Shown here: piece by piece, positions 1 through 8,483 of the stretch
How positions within the stretch are numbered: position 1 is the first letter of the stretch
Layout: each line of letters opens with the position of its first letter
DNA from: CAVRIA01 sp963721115
GTDB taxonomy: Bacteria; Desulfobacterota; Binatia; HRBIN30; CADEER01
DNA: 64,000 nt
Direction: 5' to 3'
NCBI GenBank assembly: GCA_963721115.1
Contig: CAVRIA010000004.1
Span: 744,001-808,000, forward strand
The notes under the pieces: generated by a model
What the model was told of the DNA's origin: nothing
What the model saw: only the letters and a program-made list of their open reading frames with translations
Database searches by the model: none
Made by a program: the position numbers and the translations under genes

Positions 1-461
1 GACGCATGGGTCTGGTCGGTCGCTTTCTGGCGCCGCTCGGCATCACCATCCCGTTCACCACGGCCGCCGTCGTCCTGGCGGAAATGTTCGTCGCCGCGCC
101 GTTCTTCGTCAACGCGGCGCGCGACGGCTTCCTGGCGGTGGAGCCGCGCTACCGGCAGGCGGCCGCGACCCTGCGCGCGGGACCGGTCTATACCTTCTTT
201 CATGTCGTCCTGCCGCTCAGCGCCCCGGCCTTGCTCGGCGGCGTGGCCATGAGCTGGGCGCGGGCGCTCGGCGAGTTCGGTGCGACGATCACCTTCGCCG
301 GTAACTTGCCGGGGCGAACCCAGACGCTGCCCCTGGCGGTCTACATCGCTCTCCAGACCGACCTCGAGGCGGCGGTCGCGCTGTCCGTCCTGCTGCTCGT
401 TGTCTCCTTCGCACTGCTACTGGCCCTGCGCTTCCTACCGGTGGCGGGGCGGCGCGGGTGA
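1..461 (+). CDS. modB: molybdate ABC transporter permease ModB (5' end outside window)
   Basis: This is the C-terminal 150 or so residues of an inner-membrane permease of the molybdate/tungstate ABC importer; the reading frame is open to the left edge. It shows several hydrophobic segments and the cytoplasmic EAA-type loop that docks on the ATPase, here around EPRYRQAAATLRAGP. The text that follows (SWARALGEFGATITFAGN) is highly typical of ModB/CysT-type permeases. Its stop codon overlaps the start of the ATPase gene by 4 bases, so the two are translationally coupled. Assignment to molybdate rather than sulfate rests on family resemblance and on the modC-like partner. The substrate-binding protein would lie outside the window. 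Confidence 0.88.
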   Translation, partial: RMGLVGRFLAPLGITIPFTTAAVVLAEMFVAAPFFVNAARDGFLAVEPRYRQAAATLRAGPVYTFFHVVLPLSAPALLGGVAMSWARALGEFGATITFAGNLPGRTQTLPLAVYIALQTDLEAAVALSVLLLVVSFALLLALRFLPVAGRRG

Positions 462-1540
462 GCGCGGTGCTGGAAGCGGAGATCGCCGGCCGGGTCGGCC
501 CGCTGGACATCGACGTGCGGCTACAGGCCGAGCCTGGAGCGACGCTCGTTCTGGTCGGCAAGAGCGGCGCCGGCAAGACCAGCATCCTGGACCTGGTGGC
601 CGGCCTGCGGGTACCCGTGCGAGGCCGCATCGCGATCGACGGCGCGCTGTACTTCGAGGCCGGGCGCGGCGTGCACGTCCCGCCTCACCTGCGGCCGATC
701 GGCTACGTGCTGCAGGACTACGCGCTGTTCCCGCACCTGTCGGTCTTCGAGAACGTCGCCTTCGGCCTGCGCGCCCAGCGCCAGCGCGGCGCGCGGGTGC
801 GGCGGCGGGTCGGCGAGATGCTGGAGAGCCTGGACATCGCGCCGCTGGCGGGGCGGCGGCCCGGCCAGCTGTCGGGCGGGGAGCGGCAGCGCGTCGCGCT
901 GGCCCGGGCTCTCGTCCTGGAGCCGCGCGTGCTGCTGCTCGACGAGCCCCTGGCGGCGCTGGACGCGCAGACGCGCCGCGCGGTGCGCACCGAGCTGCGC
1001 CGGGTTCTGGCGCGGCTCACCTGTGCCACCCTGCTGGTGACGCACAGCCCCTTCGAGGCGATGCTCTTCGGCGAGCGCATCGCGGTCGTCGAGCGAGGTC
1101 GCCTCACGCAGCTCGGGACGCGCCAGACGTTGCTGTCGCACCCGCGCTCGCGCTACGCCGCGGAGCTTCTCGGGACCAACTTCTTCCACGGCCGGGCGCG
1201 GCCCTGCGGCGATCTCGGGTTGGTGGAGGTGGACACCGGGCAGGGGACGGTCCGGGTGGCGGACGGACGGGTGGGCGAGGACGTCTTCGTCGCCGTCGAT
1301 CCGCGCGACATCACCCTGCACGAGAGCGCTCCGCTCGGCACGGCGCAGAACGCGCTGTCGGGACGCATCGTCGAGGTGGTGCCGGAGCCGCCGGCCGGCG
1401 AACGGGTGCGCGTGGTGATCGACAGCCGGCCGCCGCTGGTCGCCGAGGTGACCGCCGAAGCGGTGCGCCAGCTCGGGCTGCGCGAGGGGCGCCCGATCCA
1501 CGTCAGCTTCAAGGCCACGGCGGCGCGGGCGTATCGCTGA
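458..1540 (+). CDS. modC: molybdate ABC transporter ATP-binding protein ModC
   Basis: This 360-residue ATPase powers the molybdate importer. Visible motifs in order are Walker A (GKSGAGKTS, about residue 34), a Q-loop (VLQDYALFPHLS), the ABC signature LSGGERQRVALARAL, Walker B (VLLLDEPLAALD) and the switch histidine in LVTHS. The last 120 residues form a TOBE-like domain, as expected for ModC, where it can bind oxyanion. The GTG start overlaps the modB stop. A hairpin just after the stop could end the operon. The length fits ModC, and CysA is the main alternative name. Confidence 0.9.
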   Translation: MSAVLEAEIAGRVGPLDIDVRLQAEPGATLVLVGKSGAGKTSILDLVAGLRVPVRGRIAIDGALYFEAGRGVHVPPHLRPIGYVLQDYALFPHLSVFENVAFGLRAQRQRGARVRRRVGEMLESLDIAPLAGRRPGQLSGGERQRVALARALVLEPRVLLLDEPLAALDAQTRRAVRTELRRVLARLTCATLLVTHSPFEAMLFGERIAVVERGRLTQLGTRQTLLSHPRSRYAAELLGTNFFHGRARPCGDLGLVEVDTGQGTVRVADGRVGEDVFVAVDPRDITLHESAPLGTAQNALSGRIVEVVPEPPAGERVRVVIDSRPPLVAEVTAEAVRQLGLREGRPIHVSFKATAARAYR

Positions 1541-1553
1541 TCGGGCCGGGCCG

Positions 1554-1583
1554 ACGCGGGCGCGCGAGCCCCGCCCGCGTTTG
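1554..1583 (+). terminator. hairpin after modC, possible intrinsic terminator
   Basis: A perfect 9-bp stem (ACGCGGGCG pairing with CGCCCGCGT) with a 9-base loop lies 14 bases after the modC stop and is followed by a short T stretch. It separates the mod operon from the FKBP gene. The T-tract is weak, so termination is inferred. Confidence 0.5.
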
Positions 1584-1649
1584 GCTTGCCGGCGGGGATT
1601 GGGTAGGTTGGCCGTTCAACCGTTTCGCCAACCCACGAAAGGAGCATCG

Positions 1650-2564
1650 ATGTACACCAAGATTGGAACGGCTGCGGTCGCGTTCGCCCTGGTCCTCGCG
1701 GCGGCACCACGAGTGCGGGCGGGCGACGTGACGCCCAAGACGGAGCAGGACAAGACCGCCTACGCGATCGGCCTGGCGATCTCGCAGAGCCTGTCGTCGT
1801 ACGACCTGACCAAGGAGGAGCTGGAGATGGTCAAGGCCGGCCTGGACGACGGTGTCCTCGGCAAGACGCCGAAGGTCAAGGTCGAGGAGTACCGGGCCAA
1901 GATCCAGGAGCTCGGGCAGGAGCGCGCCAAGGCGGGCGCCGAGCGCGAGAAGAAGGAGGCGGCCGGATTCCTGACCAAGATGGCTTCCGAGAAGGGGGCG
2001 CAGAAGACCGAGTCCGGCCTGATCTATATCCCGATCAAGGAAGGGAGCGGCGAGAGCCCGAAGGAGACCGATACGGTCAAGGTGAACTACGAGGGCAAGC
2101 TGCGCGACGGCACGGTCTTCGACAGCTCGATCGAGCGCGGAACGCCGGCGACCTTTCCGCTCAACCGCGTCATCAAGTGCTGGACGGAAGGCGTGCAGAA
2201 GATGAAGGTCGGCGGCAAGGCGAAGCTGATCTGCCCGTCCGACCTCGCCTACGGAGACCGCGGCGCGCCGCCGAAGATCAAGCCCGGCGCCCCTCTCGTC
2301 TTCGAGGTGGAGCTGCTGTCGATCGAGCAGCCGAAGGCGGCGGGCGCGATCCCAGCGCGCCGCATCCGGGCGCGGCGCATCCCTGGGCGTCTTATACCGG
2401 CGCCGTCTGGCCGCGCTGCCGCGTGGCTGGACGGTGCCGTGCCGGCTGTACGGTGCGGCGGCCGCCCCCGCAGCGGAGAGAGTGTCGATGTCCGAGTACG
2501 GTTTTTGGAACCTGGCCCAGAAGCATCCCGATCGACTCGCCCTGGTCGATCCCGAAGGCGGTGA
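1650..2564 (+). CDS. FKBP-type peptidyl-prolyl cis-trans isomerase, exported
   Basis: A periplasmic prolyl isomerase or chaperone of the FkpA/Mip type. The ATG chosen follows a good ribosome site (AAAGGAGCATCG) and opens a signal peptide ending near VRAGD. An FKBP N-terminal dimerisation region (EQDKTAYAIGLAISQSL, then charged helices) is followed by the catalytic FKBP domain from about residue 125, with VNYEGKLRDGTVFDSS and DLAYGDRGAPP. The real domain ends near ELLSIEQPK. A further 75 or so Arg-rich, low-complexity residues run on and overlap the next gene by 77 bases, which looks like lost-stop readthrough rather than a true domain. A small indel near position 2340 may have removed the native stop. 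Confidence 0.88.
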   Translation: MYTKIGTAAVAFALVLAAAPRVRAGDVTPKTEQDKTAYAIGLAISQSLSSYDLTKEELEMVKAGLDDGVLGKTPKVKVEEYRAKIQELGQERAKAGAEREKKEAAGFLTKMASEKGAQKTESGLIYIPIKEGSGESPKETDTVKVNYEGKLRDGTVFDSSIERGTPATFPLNRVIKCWTEGVQKMKVGGKAKLICPSDLAYGDRGAPPKIKPGAPLVFEVELLSIEQPKAAGAIPARRIRARRIPGRLIPAPSGRAAAWLDGAVPAVRCGGRPRSGESVDVRVRFLEPGPEASRSTRPGRSRRR

Positions 2565-4038
2565 GACGACCGCCGGCGCCCTGCTGGCGGAGGCGAATCG
2601 CATCGTGCACGGCCTGCGCGCCCTCGGTCTGAAACAGGGCGACTGCGTCGCCACCGTCCTGCCGAACGCCGCCGCGATGATCGAGGTCTACCTCGCCGCC
2701 GGCCAGGCGGGTTGGTACCTGGTCCCCATCAATCACCATCTCACCGCGGCCGAGATCGCCTACATCGTCGAGGACTCGGAGGCCGCGGTCCTGATCGGCG
2801 CCGAGCGCTTCGGCGAGGCGTGCCGCAAGGCGGCCGATCAGGCCGGCCTCGCCGCCGAGCGCCGCTTCGCGGTCGGCGCGATCCCCGGCTTCCGCAGCCT
2901 CGACGATCTGAAGCGCGGCGAGCCGGACGCGCTGCCGGCGGAGCGCAGCGCCGGGCAGGTGATGAACTACACGTCGGGGACGACCGGACGCCCGAAGGGA
3001 GTGCGGCGACCGCTGATGCCGTACGACCCGGATACCGTGTTCTCGATGTTCGCGATGTTCCTCGGCATGTTCGGAATCCCGCCCGAGGCGGGTCAGGTGC
3101 ACCTGGTCGGCTCGCCTCTGTACCACACCGCGGTGCTGGTCTTCGCCGGCTCGTCGCTGCACTACGGCCACACGGTGGTGCTGATGGACAAGTGGACGCC
3201 GCAGGGCTGCCTGGAAGCGATCGAGAAGTACCGGGTCAGCACCAGCCACATGGTGCCGACCCAGTTCCACCGGCTTCTGGCGCTGCCCGCGGAAGTACGG
3301 GCCCGCTACGACGTGTCGTCCCTGCGCCACATGGTGCACGCCGCGGCTCCCTGTCCGGTCGACGTCAAGCGCCGCATGCTCGAGTGGTGGGGCCCGGTGG
3401 TCTACGAGTATTATGCGGCGAGCGAGGGCGGGGGCACGCTGGTCACTCCGGAGGAGTGGCTGCGCTACCCGGGCACCGTGGGGCGTGCCTGGCCGACGTC
3501 CGAGATCCGCGTCCTCGACGACGCAGGGAAGGACTGCCCGCCCGGGGCGCCGGGCACCGTGTACATGGCGCTCGGCGCGGCCGACTTCAAGTACCACAAG
3601 GACGAGGAGAAGACCGCGGCGAACCGGCGCGAGGGCTTCTTCACGGTCGGCGACATCGGCTACCTCAACGACGACGGCTACCTCTTCCTGTGCGACCGCA
3701 AGATCGACATGATCATCTCGGGCGGCGTCAACATCTATCCCAGCGAGGTCGAGTCGGAGCTTCTCAAGCACCCCAAGGTCGCCGACGTGGCGGTCTTCGG
3801 CATCCCGCACGAGGACTGGGGCGAAGAGGTGAAGGCGGTAATCGAGCCGGCGCCGGGCGTCGACGCGGGCCCCGGGCTGGCGGAGGAGATCCTCGCCTTC
3901 TGCGAGGACAACCTCGCCAAGTACAAGCGCCCGCGCAGCGTCGATTTCATCGAGTCCATGCCGCGTGACCCGAACGGCAAGCTCTACAAGCGCAAGCTGC
4001 GCGACCCGTACTGGCAGGGACGCGAGCGCGCCATCTGA
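2488..4038 (+). CDS. acyl-CoA synthetase (AMP-forming, FadD-like)
   Basis: A 516-residue adenylate-forming enzyme that activates a carboxylic acid, probably a fatty or aromatic/steroid side-chain acid, to its CoA thioester. The P-loop-like motif is YTSGTTGRPKG. The later signature YEYYAASEGGG, the hinge region DRKIDMIISGGVNIYPSEVE and the C-terminal catalytic lysine in PRDPNGKLYKRKLR are all present, so the protein looks complete and active. The ATG has an upstream purine-rich site (GCGGAGAGAG). It is followed closely by an EthD-domain gene, hinting at a shared catabolic role. The exact substrate cannot be read from the sequence. Confidence 0.88.
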   Translation: MSEYGFWNLAQKHPDRLALVDPEGGETTAGALLAEANRIVHGLRALGLKQGDCVATVLPNAAAMIEVYLAAGQAGWYLVPINHHLTAAEIAYIVEDSEAAVLIGAERFGEACRKAADQAGLAAERRFAVGAIPGFRSLDDLKRGEPDALPAERSAGQVMNYTSGTTGRPKGVRRPLMPYDPDTVFSMFAMFLGMFGIPPEAGQVHLVGSPLYHTAVLVFAGSSLHYGHTVVLMDKWTPQGCLEAIEKYRVSTSHMVPTQFHRLLALPAEVRARYDVSSLRHMVHAAAPCPVDVKRRMLEWWGPVVYEYYAASEGGGTLVTPEEWLRYPGTVGRAWPTSEIRVLDDAGKDCPPGAPGTVYMALGAADFKYHKDEEKTAANRREGFFTVGDIGYLNDDGYLFLCDRKIDMIISGGVNIYPSEVESELLKHPKVADVAVFGIPHEDWGEEVKAVIEPAPGVDAGPGLAEEILAFCEDNLAKYKRPRSVDFIESMPRDPNGKLYKRKLRDPYWQGRERAI

Positions 4039-4063
4039 GCCGGCCGGGGATCGTCGACGCGCC

Positions 4064-4432
4064 ATGCTGAAGCTCGCGTTCTGCCTGCGCCGCTTGCCCG
4101 GCCTCTCCAGCGCCGATTTCCGGCGCTACTGGCACGAGGTGCACGGGCCGCTGGTGCGCCGGCACGCCGCGGCGCTGCGCATCCGGCGCTACGTCCAGCT
4201 GCACGGCCTCGACGACCCGCTCAACGAGGCGCTGCGCGCCGGCCGCGGCGGACCCGAGGGCTTCGACGGCGTCGCCGAGCTGTGGTGGGAGAGCCGCGCC
4301 GATCTGGAGGCGGCCATGCTTTCGCCGGAGGGACAGGAGGCGGCGCTGCGGCTTCTCGAGGACGAGCGCCGTTTCATCGACCTGGAGCGTTCGCCGCTCT
4401 GGATCGGCGAAGAGAAGGTCGTGATCGCCTGA
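4064..4432 (+). CDS. EthD domain protein
   Basis: A small (122 aa) dimeric alpha/beta-barrel protein of the EthD type. It begins with the family pattern LAFCLRRLPGLSSADFRRYW followed by HEVHGPLVRRH, then a second half containing ELWWESRADLEAAM. EthD proteins accompany degradative cytochrome P450 or CoA-dependent pathways, and their biochemical role is often unknown. It sits 25 bases downstream of the acyl-CoA ligase on the same strand and is probably co-transcribed. Confidence 0.8.
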   Translation: MLKLAFCLRRLPGLSSADFRRYWHEVHGPLVRRHAAALRIRRYVQLHGLDDPLNEALRAGRGGPEGFDGVAELWWESRADLEAAMLSPEGQEAALRLLEDERRFIDLERSPLWIGEEKVVIA

Positions 4433-4522
4433 ATCGGGCGCCGCCCCGGGTGGTTCGGCTCGGCGAGTGAGACAAGGGAGACAGGCCCTCGGTGTGCGCG
4501 GCGCGTGCGGGGGAGCGGCGTT

Positions 4523-4939
4523 TCAGAGGGCCTGCCGGCCGCCCAGCTCGACGATGCGGTCGAACTCCGTCTTGCCCACCGGTTGGACGGAGAGGCGCGA
4601 CTGCTTGAGGAGAACCATCCCGCGCAGGGCGGGCTCTTCCTTGATGCGCTCGAGCGTGACGGGATGGCGCAGGGCGAAGACGGGCTCCACGTCGACGACC
4701 GACCAGTCGCCTTGCACCGCCGTCGGATCCGGATAGGGCTCGCCGGCGACCTTCACGACGCCGGGGATGCTCCTCTCGTTGACCGAGTGGTAGAAGAGGA
4801 CGAGGTCGCCCGGACGCATGGCGCGGATGTTGTTGCGGGCCTGAAAATTGCGCACGCCGTCCCAGCGCGTGCGGCGGTCTCGCCGCATGTCGCTCCACGA
4901 ATAGGTGCCGGGTTCGGTCTTGATCAACCAGTGCTTCAT
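4523..4939 (-). CDS. EVE domain-containing protein
   Basis: A 138-residue single-domain protein beginning HWLIKTEPGTYSWSDM, with RWDGVRNFQARNNIRAM and the typical VLFYHSVNERSIPGVVKV. This is a classic stand-alone EVE (PUA/YTH-like) domain, a fold that binds modified bases in nucleic acids. The native role of bacterial stand-alone EVE proteins is unsettled. It converges with the EthD gene and stands alone on its strand. Confidence 0.92.
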   Translation of the reverse strand: MKHWLIKTEPGTYSWSDMRRDRRTRWDGVRNFQARNNIRAMRPGDLVLFYHSVNERSIPGVVKVAGEPYPDPTAVQGDWSVVDVEPVFALRHPVTLERIKEEPALRGMVLLKQSRLSVQPVGKTEFDRIVELGGRQAL

Positions 4940-5095
4940 CGGCGTTCCTCGCTCGGCTGAACGGGGCGTTGATAGACGAGCCCCGGACCGAGAGCAAACA
5001 TCTCGCCCCAGTCTGGCCGCCGGCGGGCGGGTGCGTTATCCTTGGCCGAGTCGACGGGGCGCGGTGGCGCGCCGACCGGAAGGCGACGGGGGCGA

Positions 5096-5965
5096 ATGAC
5101 TCGAAAGAAGCGAAAGCGGAAAGAGGAGCGGCGAGCCGCAGCCGACGCGCCGCAGCGTTCGGTGGAAGACCTCGGCGCGATGCGCGCCGCCTGCCGGCTG
5201 GCCGCCGATCTCCTAGACCTGATCGAGCCCGAGATCCGGCCCGGCATCACCACCGCCGACATCGACCGCATGGTGGAGGAGGCGACCCGGGCGCGCGGCG
5301 GTGTCAGCGCCCCCTATGGGTATCGCGGCTTCCCGGCCCATTGCTGCACCTCGATCAACGACGTCATCTGTCACGGCATTCCCGATCCGGGACGGATGCT
5401 GCGCGAGGGCGACATCATCAACGTCGACGTGACACCGATCCTGAAGGGGTACCACGGTGACACGTCGCGCACCTTTCTGGTGGGCGCGGTGCCGCCGCTG
5501 GCGCGGCGCCTGGTCGAGGACACCTACGAGTCCCTGTGGCGCGGCATCGCCGCGGTGCGCCCCGGCGGGACCATCGGCGACATCGGCCACGCCATCCAGA
5601 GCTTCGTGGAGCCGCGCGGCTACTCCGTGGTCCGCCAGTTCTCCGGCCACGGCATCGGTCGCATCTTCCACACCGCGCCGGCGGTGCTCCACTTCGGGCG
5701 GCCGGGCACGGGAGAACACCTTCGCCCCGGCATGACGTTCACGATCGAGCCGATGATCAACATCGGCGACTGGCGCTGTCAAATCCTCGACGACGGCTGG
5801 ACCGCGGTGACGGTGGACGGTTCCCTGTCGGCCCAGTTCGAGCACACGGTCGTGGTCACCGAGACCGGTGTCGAGGTACTCACGCTCGGGGCGTGCGAAA
5901 CCTCGCGTCTACCGGCCGGGGGGATGCCGGCGCGAGCGGACGGACTCCGCGCCGCCGGCGGCTGA
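5096..5965 (+). CDS. map: type I methionine aminopeptidase
   Basis: Removes the initiator methionine from nascent proteins. The five metal ligands of the pita-bread fold can be placed: Asp in NVDVTPILKGYHGDTSR (two), His in FSGHGIGRIFHTAP, Glu in FTIEPMINIG and the final Glu in QFEHTVVVTE. The ATG at 5096 opens a short Lys/Arg-rich leader (TRKKRKRKEER) that could bind RNA or ribosomes. A TTG further upstream at 5042 is possible but lacks support. The protein has an extra tail of about 30 residues rich in Gly and Ala after the conserved domain. It ends back-to-back with a small membrane protein gene on the other strand. Confidence 0.92.
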   Translation: MTRKKRKRKEERRAAADAPQRSVEDLGAMRAACRLAADLLDLIEPEIRPGITTADIDRMVEEATRARGGVSAPYGYRGFPAHCCTSINDVICHGIPDPGRMLREGDIINVDVTPILKGYHGDTSRTFLVGAVPPLARRLVEDTYESLWRGIAAVRPGGTIGDIGHAIQSFVEPRGYSVVRQFSGHGIGRIFHTAPAVLHFGRPGTGEHLRPGMTFTIEPMINIGDWRCQILDDGWTAVTVDGSLSAQFEHTVVVTETGVEVLTLGACETSRLPAGGMPARADGLRAAGG

Positions 5966-6274
5966 TCACCAGCAGAGAAGGGGCAGCGTACCGTCTCGCG
6001 TCCGGCACGCCAGGCCGGTGCGCAAGCGGCTCTGCCCGACCTTCGACGGGAGGGGGTTCGGTTGCTCGACGAAGGGCTTGAACGGCTCGTCCTTCTTCGT
6101 CGCCCCGCTGACCAGGATGGCGATCAGCGCGATCACGACGATTCCGCCGGCGACGCAGCCGCTGATGATCAATCCATCGGTCAGGTTGATCGCCGCTGCC
6201 TTTCGGGGAGTGAGGACTCCAACGAGCAGGAACACGAGTGCCACCGTCATCACCGTCAGCTTGAGTCGCCGCAT
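5966..6274 (-). CDS. small membrane protein, unknown function
   Basis: A 102-residue product with two hydrophobic segments: residues about 5-22 (a signal peptide or membrane helix, VMTVALVFLLVGVL) and about 35-57 (IISGCVAGGIVVIALIAIL). A hydrophilic Pro-containing tail ends in two cysteines. It resembles small uncharacterised inner-membrane proteins, and no family was recognised. The end of the gene abuts the end of map, and the last 30 residues may be extra sequence if the true stop was lost. Confidence 0.55.
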   Translation of the reverse strand: MRRLKLTVMTVALVFLLVGVLTPRKAAAINLTDGLIISGCVAGGIVVIALIAILVSGATKKDEPFKPFVEQPNPLPSKVGQSRLRTGLACRTRDGTLPLLCW

Positions 6275-6378
6275 CGCTTCCTCCGTCGGCCAGCTCTTAT
6301 CAGCTGCGGCGGCGCGCGTCGAACAGTTTTTCCCGCCCAGGGCTTGCTCGCCGGGCGCGGAACCTCCATCAGAGAGGA

Positions 6379-8382
6379 ATGCGACGCATCCTCCGGGCTC
6401 TCGGACGCGCGAAGAGCAGGGCGGACCGCGCCGGGTCGAACGCCTGGAAGATCGCTGCGGCGGCTCTGCTCGCGCCTCTGCCGGTCTTCGCCCAGCAGGT
6501 GACGGATCCGGCGCTTCAGGTCTCGGTCGCGGCCTCCGGCCTGATCCTGCCGACCGCCATGGCGTTTCTCGGCCCGGACGATTTTCTCGTCGTGCAGAAG
6601 CCCGACGGCAAGGTGCTGCGGGTGCTCTCCGGCGCCGTGCAGCCGACGCCGGTGCTCGACGTGGCGGTGAACAGCTCGAGCGAGCGCGGCCTGCTCGGCA
6701 TCGCGATCAACACCGAGGTGCCGCCCAAGGTGTTTCTCTACTACACCGAGGCTGCCGATCCGGACCACGACGGGCAGCCGGACGGCGGTGCGCCGATCGC
6801 CAATCGCGTCTACCGCTACACCTGGAACGCGGCGACGCAGCATCTGGAGGACCCGCTGCTGGTCCTCGACCTTCCCGTGCTCGACGGACCGAACCACGAC
6901 GGCGGCGCGCTGGTGCTCGGCCCCACTCCGACGCCGGGGCCCGGCCCTGCGGCGGCGGGAGACGGCAGTCTTCTCTACACGGTGATCGGCGACCTCAACC
7001 GCGACGGCCAGCTCCAGAACAACGCCGGCGGCGCGGCGCCGGACGACACGTCGGTGATCTTTCGCGTCCAGCAGGACGGCACCCCGGCGCCGGGCAACCC
7101 GTTCGCGCCGTATTGCAGTCAGTCGACCTCGACGACCTGCGCCGACGACGGCGGCTGTCCGGGCGGCGAGTCGTGCCTGACCCGGGTGGCGCGCTACTAC
7201 GCCTACGGCGTCCGCAACAGCTTCGGCCTGGCGGTCGATCCGGTCAGCGGCGCGCTGTGGGACACGGAGAACGGGCCCGAGTCGTACGACGAGGTGAACC
7301 GCGTCGAGGCGGGGCTCGACAGCGGCTGGAACCGCATCATGGGACCGGACGCGCGCGATCCGCAGAGCCCGGCAGACCTCTTCGACATGCCGGGTGGCGG
7401 CGCGTCGTACAGCGACCCGGAGTTCTCCTGGCTGACGCCGATCGCGGTGACGGGCATCCTCTTCCCGGTCGGCAGCGCGTTCGGCCCGGCCTACGACGAC
7501 GTCGTACTGGTCGGCGACTTCAACAACGGGCAGCTCTACCGCCTGCCGTTGAACGCGTCGCGCGACGGCTTCGCTCTGAGCGGCTTCGCCGGCCTGGCCG
7601 ACGGCGTCGCCGACAGCACGGCCGAGCGCGATCTGTTGCTCTTCGGCTCGGGCTTCGGCGGTGTCACCGATCTCGAGCTCGGCCCCGATGGCGCGGTGTA
7701 CGTCGTCTCGCTCTCCGGCACCATCTTTCGGATCGAGACGGCACGCACACCGACGGCGACCGCGACCGCGACGGCGAAGCCGACGGCGACACCCGGCGCC
7801 AACGGCATCGGCGGGCGCATCTCCTACTACATGGATGCCCGGCCGGTGCCGGACGTGGTCGTGGAGCTGCAGGGAACGGCGCCGGACACGCGCAGCACGG
7901 ACGCCGCCGGTGCCTACTCGTGGCCGGATCTGCCGGGCCAGAGCTGGACGGTGGTACCGTCGAAGGTGGGCGGCCTCGACGCCGGGATCTCGTCGCTCGA
8001 CGCCTCCTACATCCTGCAGGAGCAGGTCGGCCAGCGTGCCTTTTCGGCGCTGCAGGATCTGGCCTGCGACGTGACCGGCAACGGCAGCTGCAGCTCGCTC
8101 GACGCCGCGCGCATCCTGCAGTTCCAGGTCGGCAGCCTGGCGCGCTTCGCGGTCTCCGAGATTTGCGCCTCGGACTGGGCCTTCGTTCCGGAGCCGGCCG
8201 CGGCGGCGAACCAGTCCCTCCTGCAACCGCAGGCGAGCCCGGGCAGCTGCCAGCGCGGCGCCATCGCCTACTCGCCGCTCGACGGCCAGGCGGTCGAGCA
8301 GGACTTCCGCGCCGTGCTGTTCGGCGACGTGACCGGCAACTGGCAGCCCCCGGCTGCCGCGCCCGCGGACGGCGGCGGTTGA
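6379..8382 (+). CDS. secreted glucose/sorbosone-dehydrogenase-like beta-propeller with dockerin repeats
   Basis: A 667-residue exported protein. After a signal peptide ending near PVFAQQ comes a six-bladed beta-propeller of the PQQ-dependent sugar dehydrogenase family: SSERGLLGIAINTEV, DGPNHDGGALVLG, YGVRNSFGLAVDP, ENGPESYDEVN and DFNNGQLYRL. A Thr/Ala/Pro linker (around residue 455-475) leads to a carboxypeptidase-regulatory-like Ig segment. A dockerin-type tail with two repeats follows (SSLDASYILQ and SSLDAARILQ, the second after CDVTGNGSC). The propeller suggests sugar or alcohol oxidation, or binding outside the cell. The dockerin repeats suggest Ca2+ binding and attachment. The start has a good upstream site (GAGAGAGGA). 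Confidence 0.82.
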   Translation: MRRILRALGRAKSRADRAGSNAWKIAAAALLAPLPVFAQQVTDPALQVSVAASGLILPTAMAFLGPDDFLVVQKPDGKVLRVLSGAVQPTPVLDVAVNSSSERGLLGIAINTEVPPKVFLYYTEAADPDHDGQPDGGAPIANRVYRYTWNAATQHLEDPLLVLDLPVLDGPNHDGGALVLGPTPTPGPGPAAAGDGSLLYTVIGDLNRDGQLQNNAGGAAPDDTSVIFRVQQDGTPAPGNPFAPYCSQSTSTTCADDGGCPGGESCLTRVARYYAYGVRNSFGLAVDPVSGALWDTENGPESYDEVNRVEAGLDSGWNRIMGPDARDPQSPADLFDMPGGGASYSDPEFSWLTPIAVTGILFPVGSAFGPAYDDVVLVGDFNNGQLYRLPLNASRDGFALSGFAGLADGVADSTAERDLLLFGSGFGGVTDLELGPDGAVYVVSLSGTIFRIETARTPTATATATAKPTATPGANGIGGRISYYMDARPVPDVVVELQGTAPDTRSTDAAGAYSWPDLPGQSWTVVPSKVGGLDAGISSLDASYILQEQVGQRAFSALQDLACDVTGNGSCSSLDAARILQFQVGSLARFAVSEICASDWAFVPEPAAAANQSLLQPQASPGSCQRGAIAYSPLDGQAVEQDFRAVLFGDVTGNWQPPAAAPADGGG

Positions 8383-8423
8383 CCGGCGGCGTGACGCCCC
8401 GCCGCTCCGATGCGCCGACGCCG

Positions 8424-8460
8424 CCGCACCCGCACGCCGTTTTGCTTCCGGGTGCGGTTC
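8424..8460 (+). terminator. hairpin between propeller gene and FAD oxidoreductase gene
   Basis: A 9-bp perfect stem (CCGCACCCG with CGGGTGCGG) and 16-base T-containing loop stand 42 bases after the stop codon, followed by TTCTCG. A terminator role is plausible but the T-run is short. Confidence 0.35.
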
Positions 8461-8483
8461 TCGCTAACCATGATCGACTACGC

